Assembly: GCF_031583595.1 (NCBI RefSeq)
Contig: NZ_CP134145.1
Location: 2,852,001-2,916,000, forward strand
Length of the DNA stretch: 64,000 nt
Source of the DNA: Thalassotalea psychrophila
GTDB lineage: Bacteria; Pseudomonadota; Gammaproteobacteria; Enterobacterales; Alteromonadaceae
Direction of reading: 5' to 3'
Part shown: one piece after another, positions 25,939 to 34,126 of the stretch
How positions within the stretch are numbered: position 1 is the stretch's first letter
Layout: every line of letters begins with the position of its first letter
Notes under the pieces: model-generated
What the model was told of the DNA's origin: nothing
What the model saw: the letters and a program-made list of their open reading frames with translations, nothing else
Databases searched by the model: none
Translations under genes and position numbers: made by a program

Positions 25939-26009
25939 AGTTAATTTTTACATAGTTTTCCTCCCTGAAATACTATTTTTACCACCTCACCTTGAGGTGG
26001 TTTTTTTTT
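25939..26009 (+). ncRNA. Candidate sibling small RNA, copy D
   Basis: The leader has ACAGTTAATTTTTACATAG and TTTTCCTCCCTGAAATAC. The terminator is the strongest of the four: ACCACCTCA/TGAGGTGGT (25981-26001) with nine Ts. Downstream at 26061-26101 a GCCTGAAATATATGGATTCC fragment shows the same trailing hairpin element as copies A and B, here after a 40-nt insertion. Confidence 0.68.
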
Positions 26010-26115
26010 GCTCTTGAAAAAGGATATGCAGAATTTCCATGGATGGTAAAAATTATTTTGCCTGAAATATATGGATTCCGTAACGAGTAGATAAAGACGG
26101 AGACTTGGATTTTTT

Positions 26116-26268
26116 GCTGCGCAATTACGCGCGAATATATTCACGCCAACCAGATTAGGTTTTTTGGTTGGTTTGATTTTAATCGGACGTTATCCTCGAA
26201 GAGGAAGAAAGAGCAAAGAACGTGGCTGCGCCATAACGCGCGAATGAATTCACGCCAACCAGGTTAGG
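26116..26268. repeat. Pair of 44-bp direct repeats
   Basis: GCTGCGCAATTACGCGCGAA... (26116-26159) and GCTGCGCCATAACGCGCGAA... (26225-26268) match at 39 of 44 positions, both ending in CACGCCAACCAG and TTAGG. The 65 bp between them holds an unrelated sequence. I do not recognise the element. Confidence 0.65.
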
Positions 26269-26344
26269 ATTCATTTTACTGATTCAAAGGAAAATCAGAA
26301 AATTATACATCCATGTATTTCCTGCATATAGCTCTTCCTTGAGC

Positions 26345-26371
26345 AAAAAAATACCGAGCAAGCTCGGTATT
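26345..26371 (-). terminator. Rho-independent terminator, minus strand
   Basis: ATACCGAGC/GCTCGGTAT with an AA loop is followed on the minus strand by six or more Ts. It lies about 145 nt beyond the 23-residue frame at 26517-26588 and could end its transcript. A second hairpin, GGCAAG-TAAA-CTTGCC (26376-26391), is followed on the plus strand by TATAATTTTTT and may end transcripts from the other side. Confidence 0.6.
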
Positions 26372-26516
26372 GAATGGCAAGTAAACTTGCCTATAATTTT
26401 TTATTGTTGTTTTTATTAGCGTTAACTCGGGTTTCCCCTCGTTATTTCTTCCCCAAGAATTCTGGTGATAGTTATCTATGTTCTTGTACAACTGCAGATC
26501 TTTTAATAACTAATGA

Positions 26517-26588
26517 TTAAAACCATTTAATTTCATTACAAACTACAATGCCAAGTACACCTAACATGCACACAATAAATATGGCCAT
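26517..26588 (-). CDS. Possible 23-residue membrane peptide
   Basis: The frame MAIFIVCMLGVLGIVVCNEI ends three residues later (KWF). It is one hydrophobic helix with a polar end, and AAGAAGG stands four bases before the ATG, one of the better ribosome binding sites in this region. A minus-strand terminator follows. Bacterial proteins of this size and layout act as regulators of membrane complexes, but chance cannot be excluded for so short a frame. The rest of 25740-27058 contains no other supported gene. Confidence 0.4.
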   Translation of the reverse strand: MAIFIVCMLGVLGIVVCNEIKWF

Positions 26589-27002
26589 AAAACCTTCTTA
26601 ATTGCCTTAGTGGCAATAATTAAAAACAACTTGGTTACAATAAGTAACAATTGGAGTTATGGGAAGGGGCTGTTACAAAGCTGAAAGGTGTGTGAATTAT
26701 CTGTTTAATTTATGTTAGCAACATGCTGCACTGATTATTTATTAGTTATTGATAATTATATGTTTTTTATTTTTTACACAAATTAAACACAATCCCACCA
26801 TTAAACCAACCTTTAAGTAATACACATATTGTTGTTAATGCTCATTTGGCCAGTTAAACATTAAGTCTTTAGACACCATATTGCTTTGATCTACATATTT
26901 GCATTAGTAAATGTACAATTTTGTCAATAAAGCTTACAACCACCCTACTATCAATCACAATAAAAACACTCAAAAAACAACAGATTAGCTCTTATATATG
27001 TG

Positions 27003-27030
27003 TTGGCATAGTAACTGCTTTTTGTATTAG
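27003..27030 (+). promoter_or_regulatory. Probable promoter of the PPC-domain lipoprotein gene
   Basis: TTGGCA (27003-27008) and TATTAG (27025-27030) are 16 nt apart and lie 28 nt before the start codon, just ahead of the GAGGAG ribosome binding site. Confidence 0.45.
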
Positions 27031-27058
27031 TGGGCATAAAATATTTTGAGGAGCAGTT

Positions 27059-27766
27059 ATGAAAACTCCAATATCGTTATTATTGATGAACACTTTATTG
27101 ATACTCACTCTTACCTCTTGTGTGGCTGAAGATGAAGAGGAAGAAGAGTGTTATCAAAAAACTGAGCTTGACTGTCATGGTGTCGGTGGTTTTGGAATGC
27201 TGTTTGCTTGGCTTGGAGGGCAATGTGATGAATATGAATATACTTATTGTCCAGATAGCCAAGCAGAGTACCAACCTGTTGTTGAAGTTTTTCAATCAAC
27301 TAAACCTACTCAGCCCCCTCAAAGCGATAATCCTAGTAACGATACTAGCTCTTGGCAGAGCCACAGTATCGTTGAAACAGAGCCAAACAACAAGATAGAA
27401 CAAGCCTATAAGTTTGTGTTAGGAAAAAGTACTTCATTACTAATAAGTGGTACCGTTAATAAAAATACAGATCCTACTGATTTTGTTGTATTCAGCTCCA
27501 ATTCTACTGACTTAATATCTATATATTTATGTAAAGCTTTAAATGATTGTACACATCCATTTAATCAAAATAACAATATAGCAATTGAACTTATTGACCA
27601 ATATGGTAATTCTTTAGAAATGACACACTTTATGCAAACTCAAAACGGTCATGAGATCACATTTACTGCAAACTTAAATGAATACTACTTTGTAGCAGTT
27701 AGAGCAATGGATGTAGAAAGTGATAATGATAGTAACATAAGCTACAAACTTGTAATTACTGATTAA
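27059..27766 (+). CDS. Lipoprotein with a PPC-like C-terminal domain
   Basis: The signal peptide ends in LTLTSC, a lipobox, followed by a run of Asp and Glu and a small Cys-rich region (five Cys within 45 residues). After a Pro/Ser/Thr linker, residues about 110-235 form a beta-rich domain that begins ETEPNNKIEQAYKF and continues ISGTVNKNTDPTDFVVF. This is the pattern of the pre-peptidase C-terminal (PPC) domain. GAGGAG precedes the ATG. There is no catalytic domain, so a binding or structural role at the surface is likely. It converges with the DUF3293 gene; the two stop regions overlap by 4 bp. Confidence 0.8.
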   Translation: MKTPISLLLMNTLLILTLTSCVAEDEEEEECYQKTELDCHGVGGFGMLFAWLGGQCDEYEYTYCPDSQAEYQPVVEVFQSTKPTQPPQSDNPSNDTSSWQSHSIVETEPNNKIEQAYKFVLGKSTSLLISGTVNKNTDPTDFVVFSSNSTDLISIYLCKALNDCTHPFNQNNNIAIELIDQYGNSLEMTHFMQTQNGHEITFTANLNEYYFVAVRAMDVESDNDSNISYKLVITD

Positions 27767-28182
27767 TATTCTTGTAGTGAAACTAGCGACACTAAGCCTT
27801 TATCATCAATCCAAACATAAGCGGCTTGTTGAAAGTCTTTAGCTAATTGGCTGGCTTGTTGTTTAGTGATATTGGTAATTAACAAACTGTGTTCTTTCGG
27901 CCAATCGTTATGTTGGCTAAGCCCATAACCTTTACAACAAGCTAAACCAAGTTTACTTACCGCTTGTTGTAATTGTTTTTGGCGTTGTTGGTTCTGCCCT
28001 TCTTTGAGCTTTTTACTCATTGGATTACAGGCTGTAATAAACGCTGCAGTTGGATTTTCGAAGGTATTTAAATAGCGGCTAAGTGGACGGTCGGTATCGC
28101 CGATGTTAATTTGCCAAAAACCTAATTCATCATCAATAATGTAGTCAGTATTTAAATAGGCTTGTTGCAAGTTATGATCCAT
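27763..28182 (-). CDS. DUF3293 domain protein
   Basis: The 139-residue cytoplasmic protein has AAFITACNPMSKKLKEGQNQQRQKQL, matching the DUF3293 pattern (T-A-x-NP-S, then N-x(2)-R-x(2)-L), and ends with a strand pair around AAYVWIDDKGLVSLV. The domain occurs widely in proteobacteria and has no assigned function. The gene is monocistronic and convergent with the lipoprotein gene. Confidence 0.8.
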   Translation of the reverse strand: MDHNLQQAYLNTDYIIDDELGFWQINIGDTDRPLSRYLNTFENPTAAFITACNPMSKKLKEGQNQQRQKQLQQAVSKLGLACCKGYGLSQHNDWPKEHSLLITNITKQQASQLAKDFQQAAYVWIDDKGLVSLVSLQEY

Positions 28183-28289
28183 TGAAGGGTCTCTATTGAT
28201 GATTTGAAGTTCAGTGTACAGATATTTAAAAACAATGTTCTCACTTTTTAAACTTTATTTATTTTTTTTCACTAAGTCTGGAACTTTAT

Positions 28290-28385
28290 TGGTTTAGTTG
28301 CGTCATATATTACGTAAACAAAATTTAGTTTCTCCCTGGGACTTATATTTTTATTTTTAAACCTCCATTTGGAGGTTTTTTTTTG
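28290..28385 (+). ncRNA. Possible fifth, diverged member of the sRNA family, with terminator
   Basis: A perfect terminator, AAACCTCC-ATTT-GGAGGTTT (28359-28378) with about seven extra Ts, has no plus-strand gene before it for more than 500 bp. Upstream lie TTTAGTTTCTCCCTGGGAC, similar to the CCTCCCTGAA motif, and a possible -10 (TATATT near 28306). A GGATTACCG hairpin follows at once, as after copies A to D. The 25-nt box is missing, so membership is doubtful. Confidence 0.4.
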
Positions 28386-28391
28386 CCTTTT

Positions 28392-28642
28392 GTATGGATT
28401 ACCGCATGCGCGGCAATGACGACGAGAGGGAACCATTCTGCCAAGACAGTCAGCGTCATTTCAGGCCCTTACCGTCATGCAGGCCCCCTAAACGTCATAC
28501 CCGGCTCGTTCGGGTACCCATAAAGAAAATGGATTACCGCCTTCGCGGTAAAGACGGAGAGAAGGAACCGTCATGCCGGCCCCCTAAACGTCATACCCAG
28601 CTCTTAAACGTCATACCCGGCTCGTTCGGGTATCCATTCTGT
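28392..28642. repeat. Array of GGAT-stem-ATGACG hairpins in both orientations
   Basis: At least five units are present: GGATTACCGCATGCGCGGCA, GGATTACCGCCTTCGCGGTA, and two copies of CATACCCGGCTCGTTCGGGT in reverse orientation, plus shorter CGTCATGC-GGCCCCC fragments. Stems differ between units but remain paired. An 83-residue open frame across them is an artefact. Confidence 0.75.
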
Positions 28643-28821
28643 TAACTCAAGCATAGATTTCCGCATGTGAGACATTACGGTAACAGGATACGTGTAATAA
28701 CGCCTTAAAACTAAGGAGTTGTACCTTTACAATAATTTTACAAAACCCTTACTTATCCCTGACTGTAAAATATTTTAATATGCTTATAGTTAAATTAAGC
28801 CCATTATTGAGTTGTAATTCT

Positions 28822-31041
28822 ATGTATAAATTGTTGCCACTGTTTTCAGTTCTATTATTGATAGGTTGTGGTGGAAGTGGTTCATCTGATGATTCAGAAG
28901 TTATTACTCCTGTGGTTGACACTCCAGTTGTTGACACCCCAGTTGTTGATGACACTGGTAATGATGAAACGCCCTCAACGTCACCTAATATTTTATTCAT
29001 ATTAAGTGACGACCAAGGGTTAGATGCTTCTGCACAGTACTCGTATTCAACTGATTTACCTAATACAGAAAATCTTAACAACCTGGCAGAACAAGGTATC
29101 ACCTATACAAATGCTTGGGCAACACCCGCTTGTACTACAACAAGAGCGTCAATTTTAACCGGTAAGCATGGTATTAATAGTGGTGTAACCTATGTACCCG
29201 CACAATTAGATCCTTCGTTACAAACTCTGCCTGAATATTTAAAGGCAGATATTGCAACCTCTCACTATCAATCAGCAGTATTTGGTAAATGGCATTTGGG
29301 TGGCGCACAAAGCGCTGCCAGCCACCCTAATGACAGTGGTGTTGAACATTATGCAGGTAATTTAGGCAACCTAAATGATTATTACAATTGGGAACTAACC
29401 GTTAACGGACAGACCAGCACGGTTAATGAATACCACACGACTAAATTGACAGACTTGGCGATCGATTGGATTGCAGAGCAATCAACTCCATGGTTTGTTT
29501 GGCTTGCCTATTCTGCGCCGCATTCACCATTTCATTTACCGCCAGCATCTTTGCACAACAGAAGTGATTTAACTGGAAATGAAGCCGATATAAATGCCAA
29601 TAAACGTGACTACTATCTTGCTGCCATAGAGGCCATGGATAGTGAAATTGGTCGTTTAATTGCATCACTACCAGCAGACGAACAAGACAATACCATAATT
29701 ATTTTTATGGGTGATAATGGCACACCTAAACTTGTTATAGATACAAGTGTATTTGATAAAGAACACGCCAAAGGCAGCTTATATGAAGGCGGGATTAGAG
29801 TGCCACTACTAATTTCTGGTAAAGGCGTACATCGCTATAATGAATTTGAAGGCGCATTGGTGAACAGTGTTGATTTATTTGCCACCATAGTAGAACTTGC
29901 CGGTAGCAATACCAGTAACGTGTTTGACAGCCAAAGCTTTGTTAAAACCTTAACTAGTAATGAACAGGTTAGAAATTATAATTATTCGGAGTTTGAAAGT
30001 GACACAACTACCGGATGGGTCGTACGTGACGGTGATTATAAATTAATTGAATTTGCCAATGGTGACCAGCAGTTGTTTGATGTTGAAAACGATCTGGCTG
30101 AAACAAATGACTTACTGCTTACCGCATTTGAAAGTCATGACATTGTGCACGCACTTGAAGACATCGCCAGCTCGGTTCGTAATACAACAACTGGCCCGGC
30201 TTTAGACATTACCAATCAAATTTTTGAAAATAGAAGCGCCAATTGCTCAGCTTATGTTGAGCGTTACAGCTCTAATGTATTAGATGTAAATAACTCCACC
30301 GTATTCGCTGGTGATTTAGTTATTAGCACCACTGCAGAGAAATGTATTTTTAACACCAATGCTATCCCAAACCATGACTTTAATGATGGTGACAGAAGTT
30401 TTCCAAATAATGTAACTGCGCAAAACGATACGTTTGAAATAACCAACAATCCAAGCTTTGCCAGCACTGCTACAGACATAAGTTTGCAAGTGGACAATGC
30501 CATATTGCTCAACGGGGTAAAGGTTGATTTATTAGCCGCAGGTTGCTTTGGCGTTGGTAATGGCAAAGTTGGTTGTAATGATATGAGCCAACCTTGGCGT
30601 TATGATCCTATGTCACCACTGAGCGGCTTTTCGGTAGATAGTCATAACGCCCACGCACAACCCGATGGCACTTATCATTATCACGGTACCCCTAATGCTT
30701 TTTATCAAGCAGAAAATAACGGTAACACTTCTCCTGTAGTAGGCTTTGCCGCTGATGGTTTCCCTATATTAGGTCCTTTTTTTGATGATAACGGCACGGT
30801 AAGAAAAGCTTTGCCGAGTTATCAAGTAAAAAGTGGTGTACGCCCTACTACAAGTGGTAGCCCTGGAGGCAATTATGATGGCACTTACCGAGATGACAAT
30901 GAGTATGTAGAAGGCCTAGGAGACTTAGACGAATGTAATGGTATGACTGTAGATGGTGTTTACGGCTATTACATTACCGATGGTTTTCCTTATGTATTAG
31001 GTTGTTTTAAAGGGTCACCAGACGCTTCTTTTTACAAATAG
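28822..31041 (+). CDS. Sulfatase-YHYH domain fusion lipoprotein
   Basis: A lipobox (LLLIGCGGSGSS) and a TPVVD tandem linker precede a sulfatase domain: NILFILSDDQG (metal-binding Asp pair), ACTTTRASILTGKHG (residue 104 is the Cys that would become formylglycine), FGKWHLGG and MGDNGTP. After about residue 450 a second domain carries HNAHAQPDGTYHYHGTP, the signature of YHYH proteins. The sulfatase signature is C-T-T-T-R rather than the usual C-x-P-x-R or C-x-A-x-R. The domain would remove sulfate esters from polysaccharides. No maturase gene is nearby. I start at 28822, where the signal peptide begins; an ATG at 28780 would add 14 residues. Confidence 0.87.
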   Translation: MYKLLPLFSVLLLIGCGGSGSSDDSEVITPVVDTPVVDTPVVDDTGNDETPSTSPNILFILSDDQGLDASAQYSYSTDLPNTENLNNLAEQGITYTNAWATPACTTTRASILTGKHGINSGVTYVPAQLDPSLQTLPEYLKADIATSHYQSAVFGKWHLGGAQSAASHPNDSGVEHYAGNLGNLNDYYNWELTVNGQTSTVNEYHTTKLTDLAIDWIAEQSTPWFVWLAYSAPHSPFHLPPASLHNRSDLTGNEADINANKRDYYLAAIEAMDSEIGRLIASLPADEQDNTIIIFMGDNGTPKLVIDTSVFDKEHAKGSLYEGGIRVPLLISGKGVHRYNEFEGALVNSVDLFATIVELAGSNTSNVFDSQSFVKTLTSNEQVRNYNYSEFESDTTTGWVVRDGDYKLIEFANGDQQLFDVENDLAETNDLLLTAFESHDIVHALEDIASSVRNTTTGPALDITNQIFENRSANCSAYVERYSSNVLDVNNSTVFAGDLVISTTAEKCIFNTNAIPNHDFNDGDRSFPNNVTAQNDTFEITNNPSFASTATDISLQVDNAILLNGVKVDLLAAGCFGVGNGKVGCNDMSQPWRYDPMSPLSGFSVDSHNAHAQPDGTYHYHGTPNAFYQAENNGNTSPVVGFAADGFPILGPFFDDNGTVRKALPSYQVKSGVRPTTSGSPGGNYDGTYRDDNEYVEGLGDLDECNGMTVDGVYGYYITDGFPYVLGCFKGSPDASFYK

Positions 31042-31063
31042 CATCAAGTGTATCGGTATTACC

Positions 31064-32140
31064 TTATTGAGCGGAAAGGGTTCCATAATCGGCTTCATCG
31101 TTCATACTTTGATAAATAGCAACAAAATCTTTAGTAAAGGATTTTGCATCTTCTGCCGCTAAATGGGAGTCTTCGGGCAATGTATATTTATTTAAATCTG
31201 GGTAGTCTTGAAAATGAATGCCGGGGGCACCAGTTTCTTTAAGTAAAACATCCCAGTTCGTTTCTTTTGGATTATACATGCCCTCTTTCATTGTATAAAA
31301 ACCTTGTGATGGCATTCTGACAAAGATAAGTGTAGCGCCTTTTGCGAGCATTTTTTTGTTAACTGCTACCGCTCTTGCTATTTGTTTATCTCTGTTTTCA
31401 CGCATTTTGGCTATTTTTTCCGGCGTTTTTTTATCGATAGGCTCAAAGCCCTGCATCCATATTTTTATGGCTAATTTACGGTATTGTTCATCCTTTACAA
31501 CTTTATCCCACATTTGCGTATTTCTATCTGCTGACATTAGAGCTAAAGCCCGAACATCAAGTTCAATTTTAATTTGTTCCCGTGTAGGCCAGCTTTGTCT
31601 TTTAAGTACGGTAAATAAAGCAAAATCTGGCTCAATAAACGCGAAAAAGGGTTCAATAAGCATAGATAGTTGTTGACCAAGCCATTGTGAAGGTGCTTCT
31701 TTTTGATAAGCTTTTAAAGCATTTTGTCGGTATTCAAAACCTGAGAAAAACAACCCTGGGGCAACACCAGCAAACACTGTCCCTTTAAAGTTGTCATCGT
31801 CGGCTAAATCTTCTAAAACACCTATTGGAGTTGTCCCTTCTAACGCTAATTGTATAGGTTTAATACCGGTTTGTTGCTGCCAAATATCGGTTTGCATATT
31901 AAACAACACTCGAGAAGAGCCAGTAAACACCACCGAGTTTTCCTGCACTTTACGGCGTTCAATAGCCCACAAACTGTCTGAGTTTAAATAGTCAGGTTTA
32001 GCTCCTTCACTGCGCCAATACATTTCCCAAGCAGCTATTAAAACAATAAATAAAATAACCATAACAACAAAGAGCTTGCCCCAACTTTTATTGGGAATAT
32101 CGCGTTCTACAATGTTAGAACTGGAAGTAGATGAAGGCAT
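31064..32140 (-). CDS. SGNH/AlgJ-AlgX-like partner of an MBOAT acyltransferase
   Basis: One N-terminal membrane helix (about residues 20-40) leads to a periplasmic SGNH-hydrolase-like domain with VVFTGSSR (block I, nucleophile Ser) and LPEDSHL (Asp and His of block V). Such proteins take an acetyl group passed across the membrane by the MBOAT protein and place it on an exported polysaccharide. AAGGAGG stands six bases before the ATG at 32140; the in-frame ATG at 32164 lies before that site and is not used. The gene overlaps the 3' end of the MBOAT gene by 26 nt. Confidence 0.83.
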   Translation of the reverse strand: MPSSTSSSNIVERDIPNKSWGKLFVVMVILFIVLIAAWEMYWRSEGAKPDYLNSDSLWAIERRKVQENSVVFTGSSRVLFNMQTDIWQQQTGIKPIQLALEGTTPIGVLEDLADDDNFKGTVFAGVAPGLFFSGFEYRQNALKAYQKEAPSQWLGQQLSMLIEPFFAFIEPDFALFTVLKRQSWPTREQIKIELDVRALALMSADRNTQMWDKVVKDEQYRKLAIKIWMQGFEPIDKKTPEKIAKMRENRDKQIARAVAVNKKMLAKGATLIFVRMPSQGFYTMKEGMYNPKETNWDVLLKETGAPGIHFQDYPDLNKYTLPEDSHLAAEDAKSFTKDFVAIYQSMNDEADYGTLSAQ

Positions 32141-33533
32141 TGCTTCCTCCTTGCGAGATCGCAATTAAAAACATTAAGGTCGCGCCGGTAGCACTTAGTG
32201 CAGGTAAAGAAATATTATTGATAACTTGTTCTAGTTTTCTATTTCGCATATACCAGTGAATGCCAAGCATAATACTGATGGTTATTATCGTTTGAATAAT
32301 ATATTGGCTAGAGAGTACATTTTTATCACCACTAAATAGCAGCATAGATTGCATCATTCGCCAAGCTGTAGCAAAGTCAGGCGCGCGGAAAAATACCCAG
32401 GTAATGTTCACTAAAAAATAAGTAACAAGCGCAAGTATTATTTTACCTTGTGTTGTGTGCCATAGTGCTACCTGTTGATATTTTTGCCGAAGAATTCTTT
32501 CGCCAGCCAAGTACAAACCATGTAAACCACCCCAAACAACAAATGTCCATGCTGCCCCATGCCATAAACCACCTAGCAGCATCGTCAACATTAAGTTAAT
32601 AAAGGTTCGTCTTGAACCGTTTTTATTGCCCCCTAAGGGGATATATAAGTAATCTCTTAACCAGCTTGACAATGATATGTGCCAACGACGCCAAAAATCA
32701 GAAAAACCAATTGCGGCGTAAGGGTAGTTAAAATTATTAGGTAGAGAAAAACCTAAGGTTAATGCCACACCAATCGCAATAGTTGAATAACCGGCAAAAT
32801 CACAAAATATTTGCCCTGAAAATGCCAACGTTCCTAGCCATGCATCAATGGGATTAAGCTGTTCATGTGAAGCAAAAACAGCCTCAGCCGCAGGTGCTAA
32901 TAAACCATCGGCCACTACTACTTTAGAAAACATGCCGATAATCATTAACCCTATACCCCATAACAATTGGTTAATTGTTGCGACTCTAGGTTTGGCAAAT
33001 TGCGGAATTAAATAGGTAGGCCTAACAATGGGCCCAGCCACTAATTGTGGAAAAAAGGTAACAAATAAAGAAAAATCTAATAACGATTTAGCTGGCGCAG
33101 CTCTTTTTAGATACACATCAAGAGAGTACGCCATAGTTTGAAAGGTATAAAAAGAAATACCTACGGGTAATATTATTTCCCATGCTGCAGCTTGGTATTC
33201 AATACCGAATACCGCCATAAGTGCGATAAAGTTATCGAGAAGAAATTGGCCATATTTAAAAAATCCAAGCATGCCAAGGTTAACTATCACACTTATCGCA
33301 AGTAATACTTTTCTGGCATGTGGCCTTTGTTCATTAAACATCCGTTTTGCAACGTGCCAATCTACAACTGTTGAGATCCACAACAATATTACAAAGGGAG
33401 GATTCCATGCGGCATAAAATAGGTAACTGGCAATAAGCAGGTTAGATTTTTTAACACGCCAGCTAAATGGCATATTGTGTAAGGCGAGAACAATTAAAAA
33501 GAAAAATATAAATGAAAATGAATTAAATAGCAT
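32115..33533 (-). CDS. MBOAT-family O-acyltransferase (AlgI-like)
   Basis: Ten or more membrane helices and the segments FWRRWHISLSSWLRDYLYIP, GGNKNG and LLGGLWHGAAWTF identify an AlgI-type membrane-bound O-acyltransferase; the His of LWHGA (near residue 324) is the catalytic one. It should move acetyl groups from acetyl-CoA to the outer face of the inner membrane for its SGNH partner, encoded next. No polysaccharide synthase genes are in the window, so the acceptor is unknown (alginate is not implied). Confidence 0.9.
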   Translation of the reverse strand: MLFNSFSFIFFFLIVLALHNMPFSWRVKKSNLLIASYLFYAAWNPPFVILLWISTVVDWHVAKRMFNEQRPHARKVLLAISVIVNLGMLGFFKYGQFLLDNFIALMAVFGIEYQAAAWEIILPVGISFYTFQTMAYSLDVYLKRAAPAKSLLDFSLFVTFFPQLVAGPIVRPTYLIPQFAKPRVATINQLLWGIGLMIIGMFSKVVVADGLLAPAAEAVFASHEQLNPIDAWLGTLAFSGQIFCDFAGYSTIAIGVALTLGFSLPNNFNYPYAAIGFSDFWRRWHISLSSWLRDYLYIPLGGNKNGSRRTFINLMLTMLLGGLWHGAAWTFVVWGGLHGLYLAGERILRQKYQQVALWHTTQGKIILALVTYFLVNITWVFFRAPDFATAWRMMQSMLLFSGDKNVLSSQYIIQTIITISIMLGIHWYMRNRKLEQVINNISLPALSATGATLMFLIAISQGGSNAFIYFQF

Positions 33534-33644
33534 TAAACCATCCGGTTATTAGATAAACCATTCAGCTTGATTGCTGATAATGCTAGTTTTTGTACAAAAG
33601 TTAAGTTTAGAAGAAAATAGTTAAATAGCTAATAACTCTACAAT

Positions 33645-33664
33645 TTCCTGAATTTATTTCAGGG
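33645..33664. repeat. REP-like palindrome TTCCTGAATTTATTTCAGGG
   Basis: Sixth full copy of the first dispersed palindrome, again followed by GTCTAG-like sequence. It lies in the 593-bp gap between the MBOAT gene and the periplasmic protein gene. Confidence 0.7.
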
Positions 33665-33681
33665 TCTAGTAACAATGAAAT

Positions 33682-33894
33682 TTACTTGTCAGCCTTATTT
33701 CTATAAATATTGGTTTTTTGATGGATGTTCGATTTACCGGTAATTTGAGTTTTTAAAATGTCGTAAAAGCCTTTTGCAATAAATGGCAATGAGTTTAATA
33801 ATAGTTTGAAAAAAACAGTTAAAACTTGACCTGCAGAGGTTCCGTGTTCAACTTGTTTTTTCTTTTTTAATATTGAGTGTTTACGAGTTTTCAA
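33682..33894 (-). CDS. Possible small basic protein, 70 residues
   Basis: The frame is Lys-rich at both ends with an amphipathic middle (QVLTVFFKLLLNSLPFIAKGFYDIL). It would use a TTG start with AAGG at a rather long distance. It has no recognisable family. It could be a real small membrane-associated protein or a chance frame in AT-rich DNA. Confidence 0.3.
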   Translation of the reverse strand: MKTRKHSILKKKKQVEHGTSAGQVLTVFFKLLLNSLPFIAKGFYDILKTQITGKSNIHQKTNIYRNKADK

Positions 33895-34126
33895 AATAAC
33901 GCCACGCCTTGTTTACTTAACAACAGCGCGAGTATACCCACGTAAATGTAATCATGTGTTACCCCTTTGTAACACCAAAATTGTGATTTCTATATTTTTT
34001 GCTAGGCTTTAACGGTAATCATGCTGGCTTTAATGCCATTTGAATTCATAGAGTTAATTACTTTGTTGTTGTGAGTTGTTTCAAAGAATTGTAGCTAGGC
34101 ATATCAATTCATTAAAGGAAAACGTA

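Noticed and set aside
25941..26144. 67-residue minus-strand open frame
   Set aside because: It is antisense to sRNA copy D and its terminator, so it is probably a chance frame.
26303..26491. 62-residue minus-strand open frame
   Set aside because: It runs through the terminator hairpin at 26345-26371 and has no ribosome binding site.
28394..28645. 83-residue plus-strand open frame with CRPPKRHT repeats
   Set aside because: It arises from the GGAT-stem-ATGACG repeat array; the composition is unlike real genes here.
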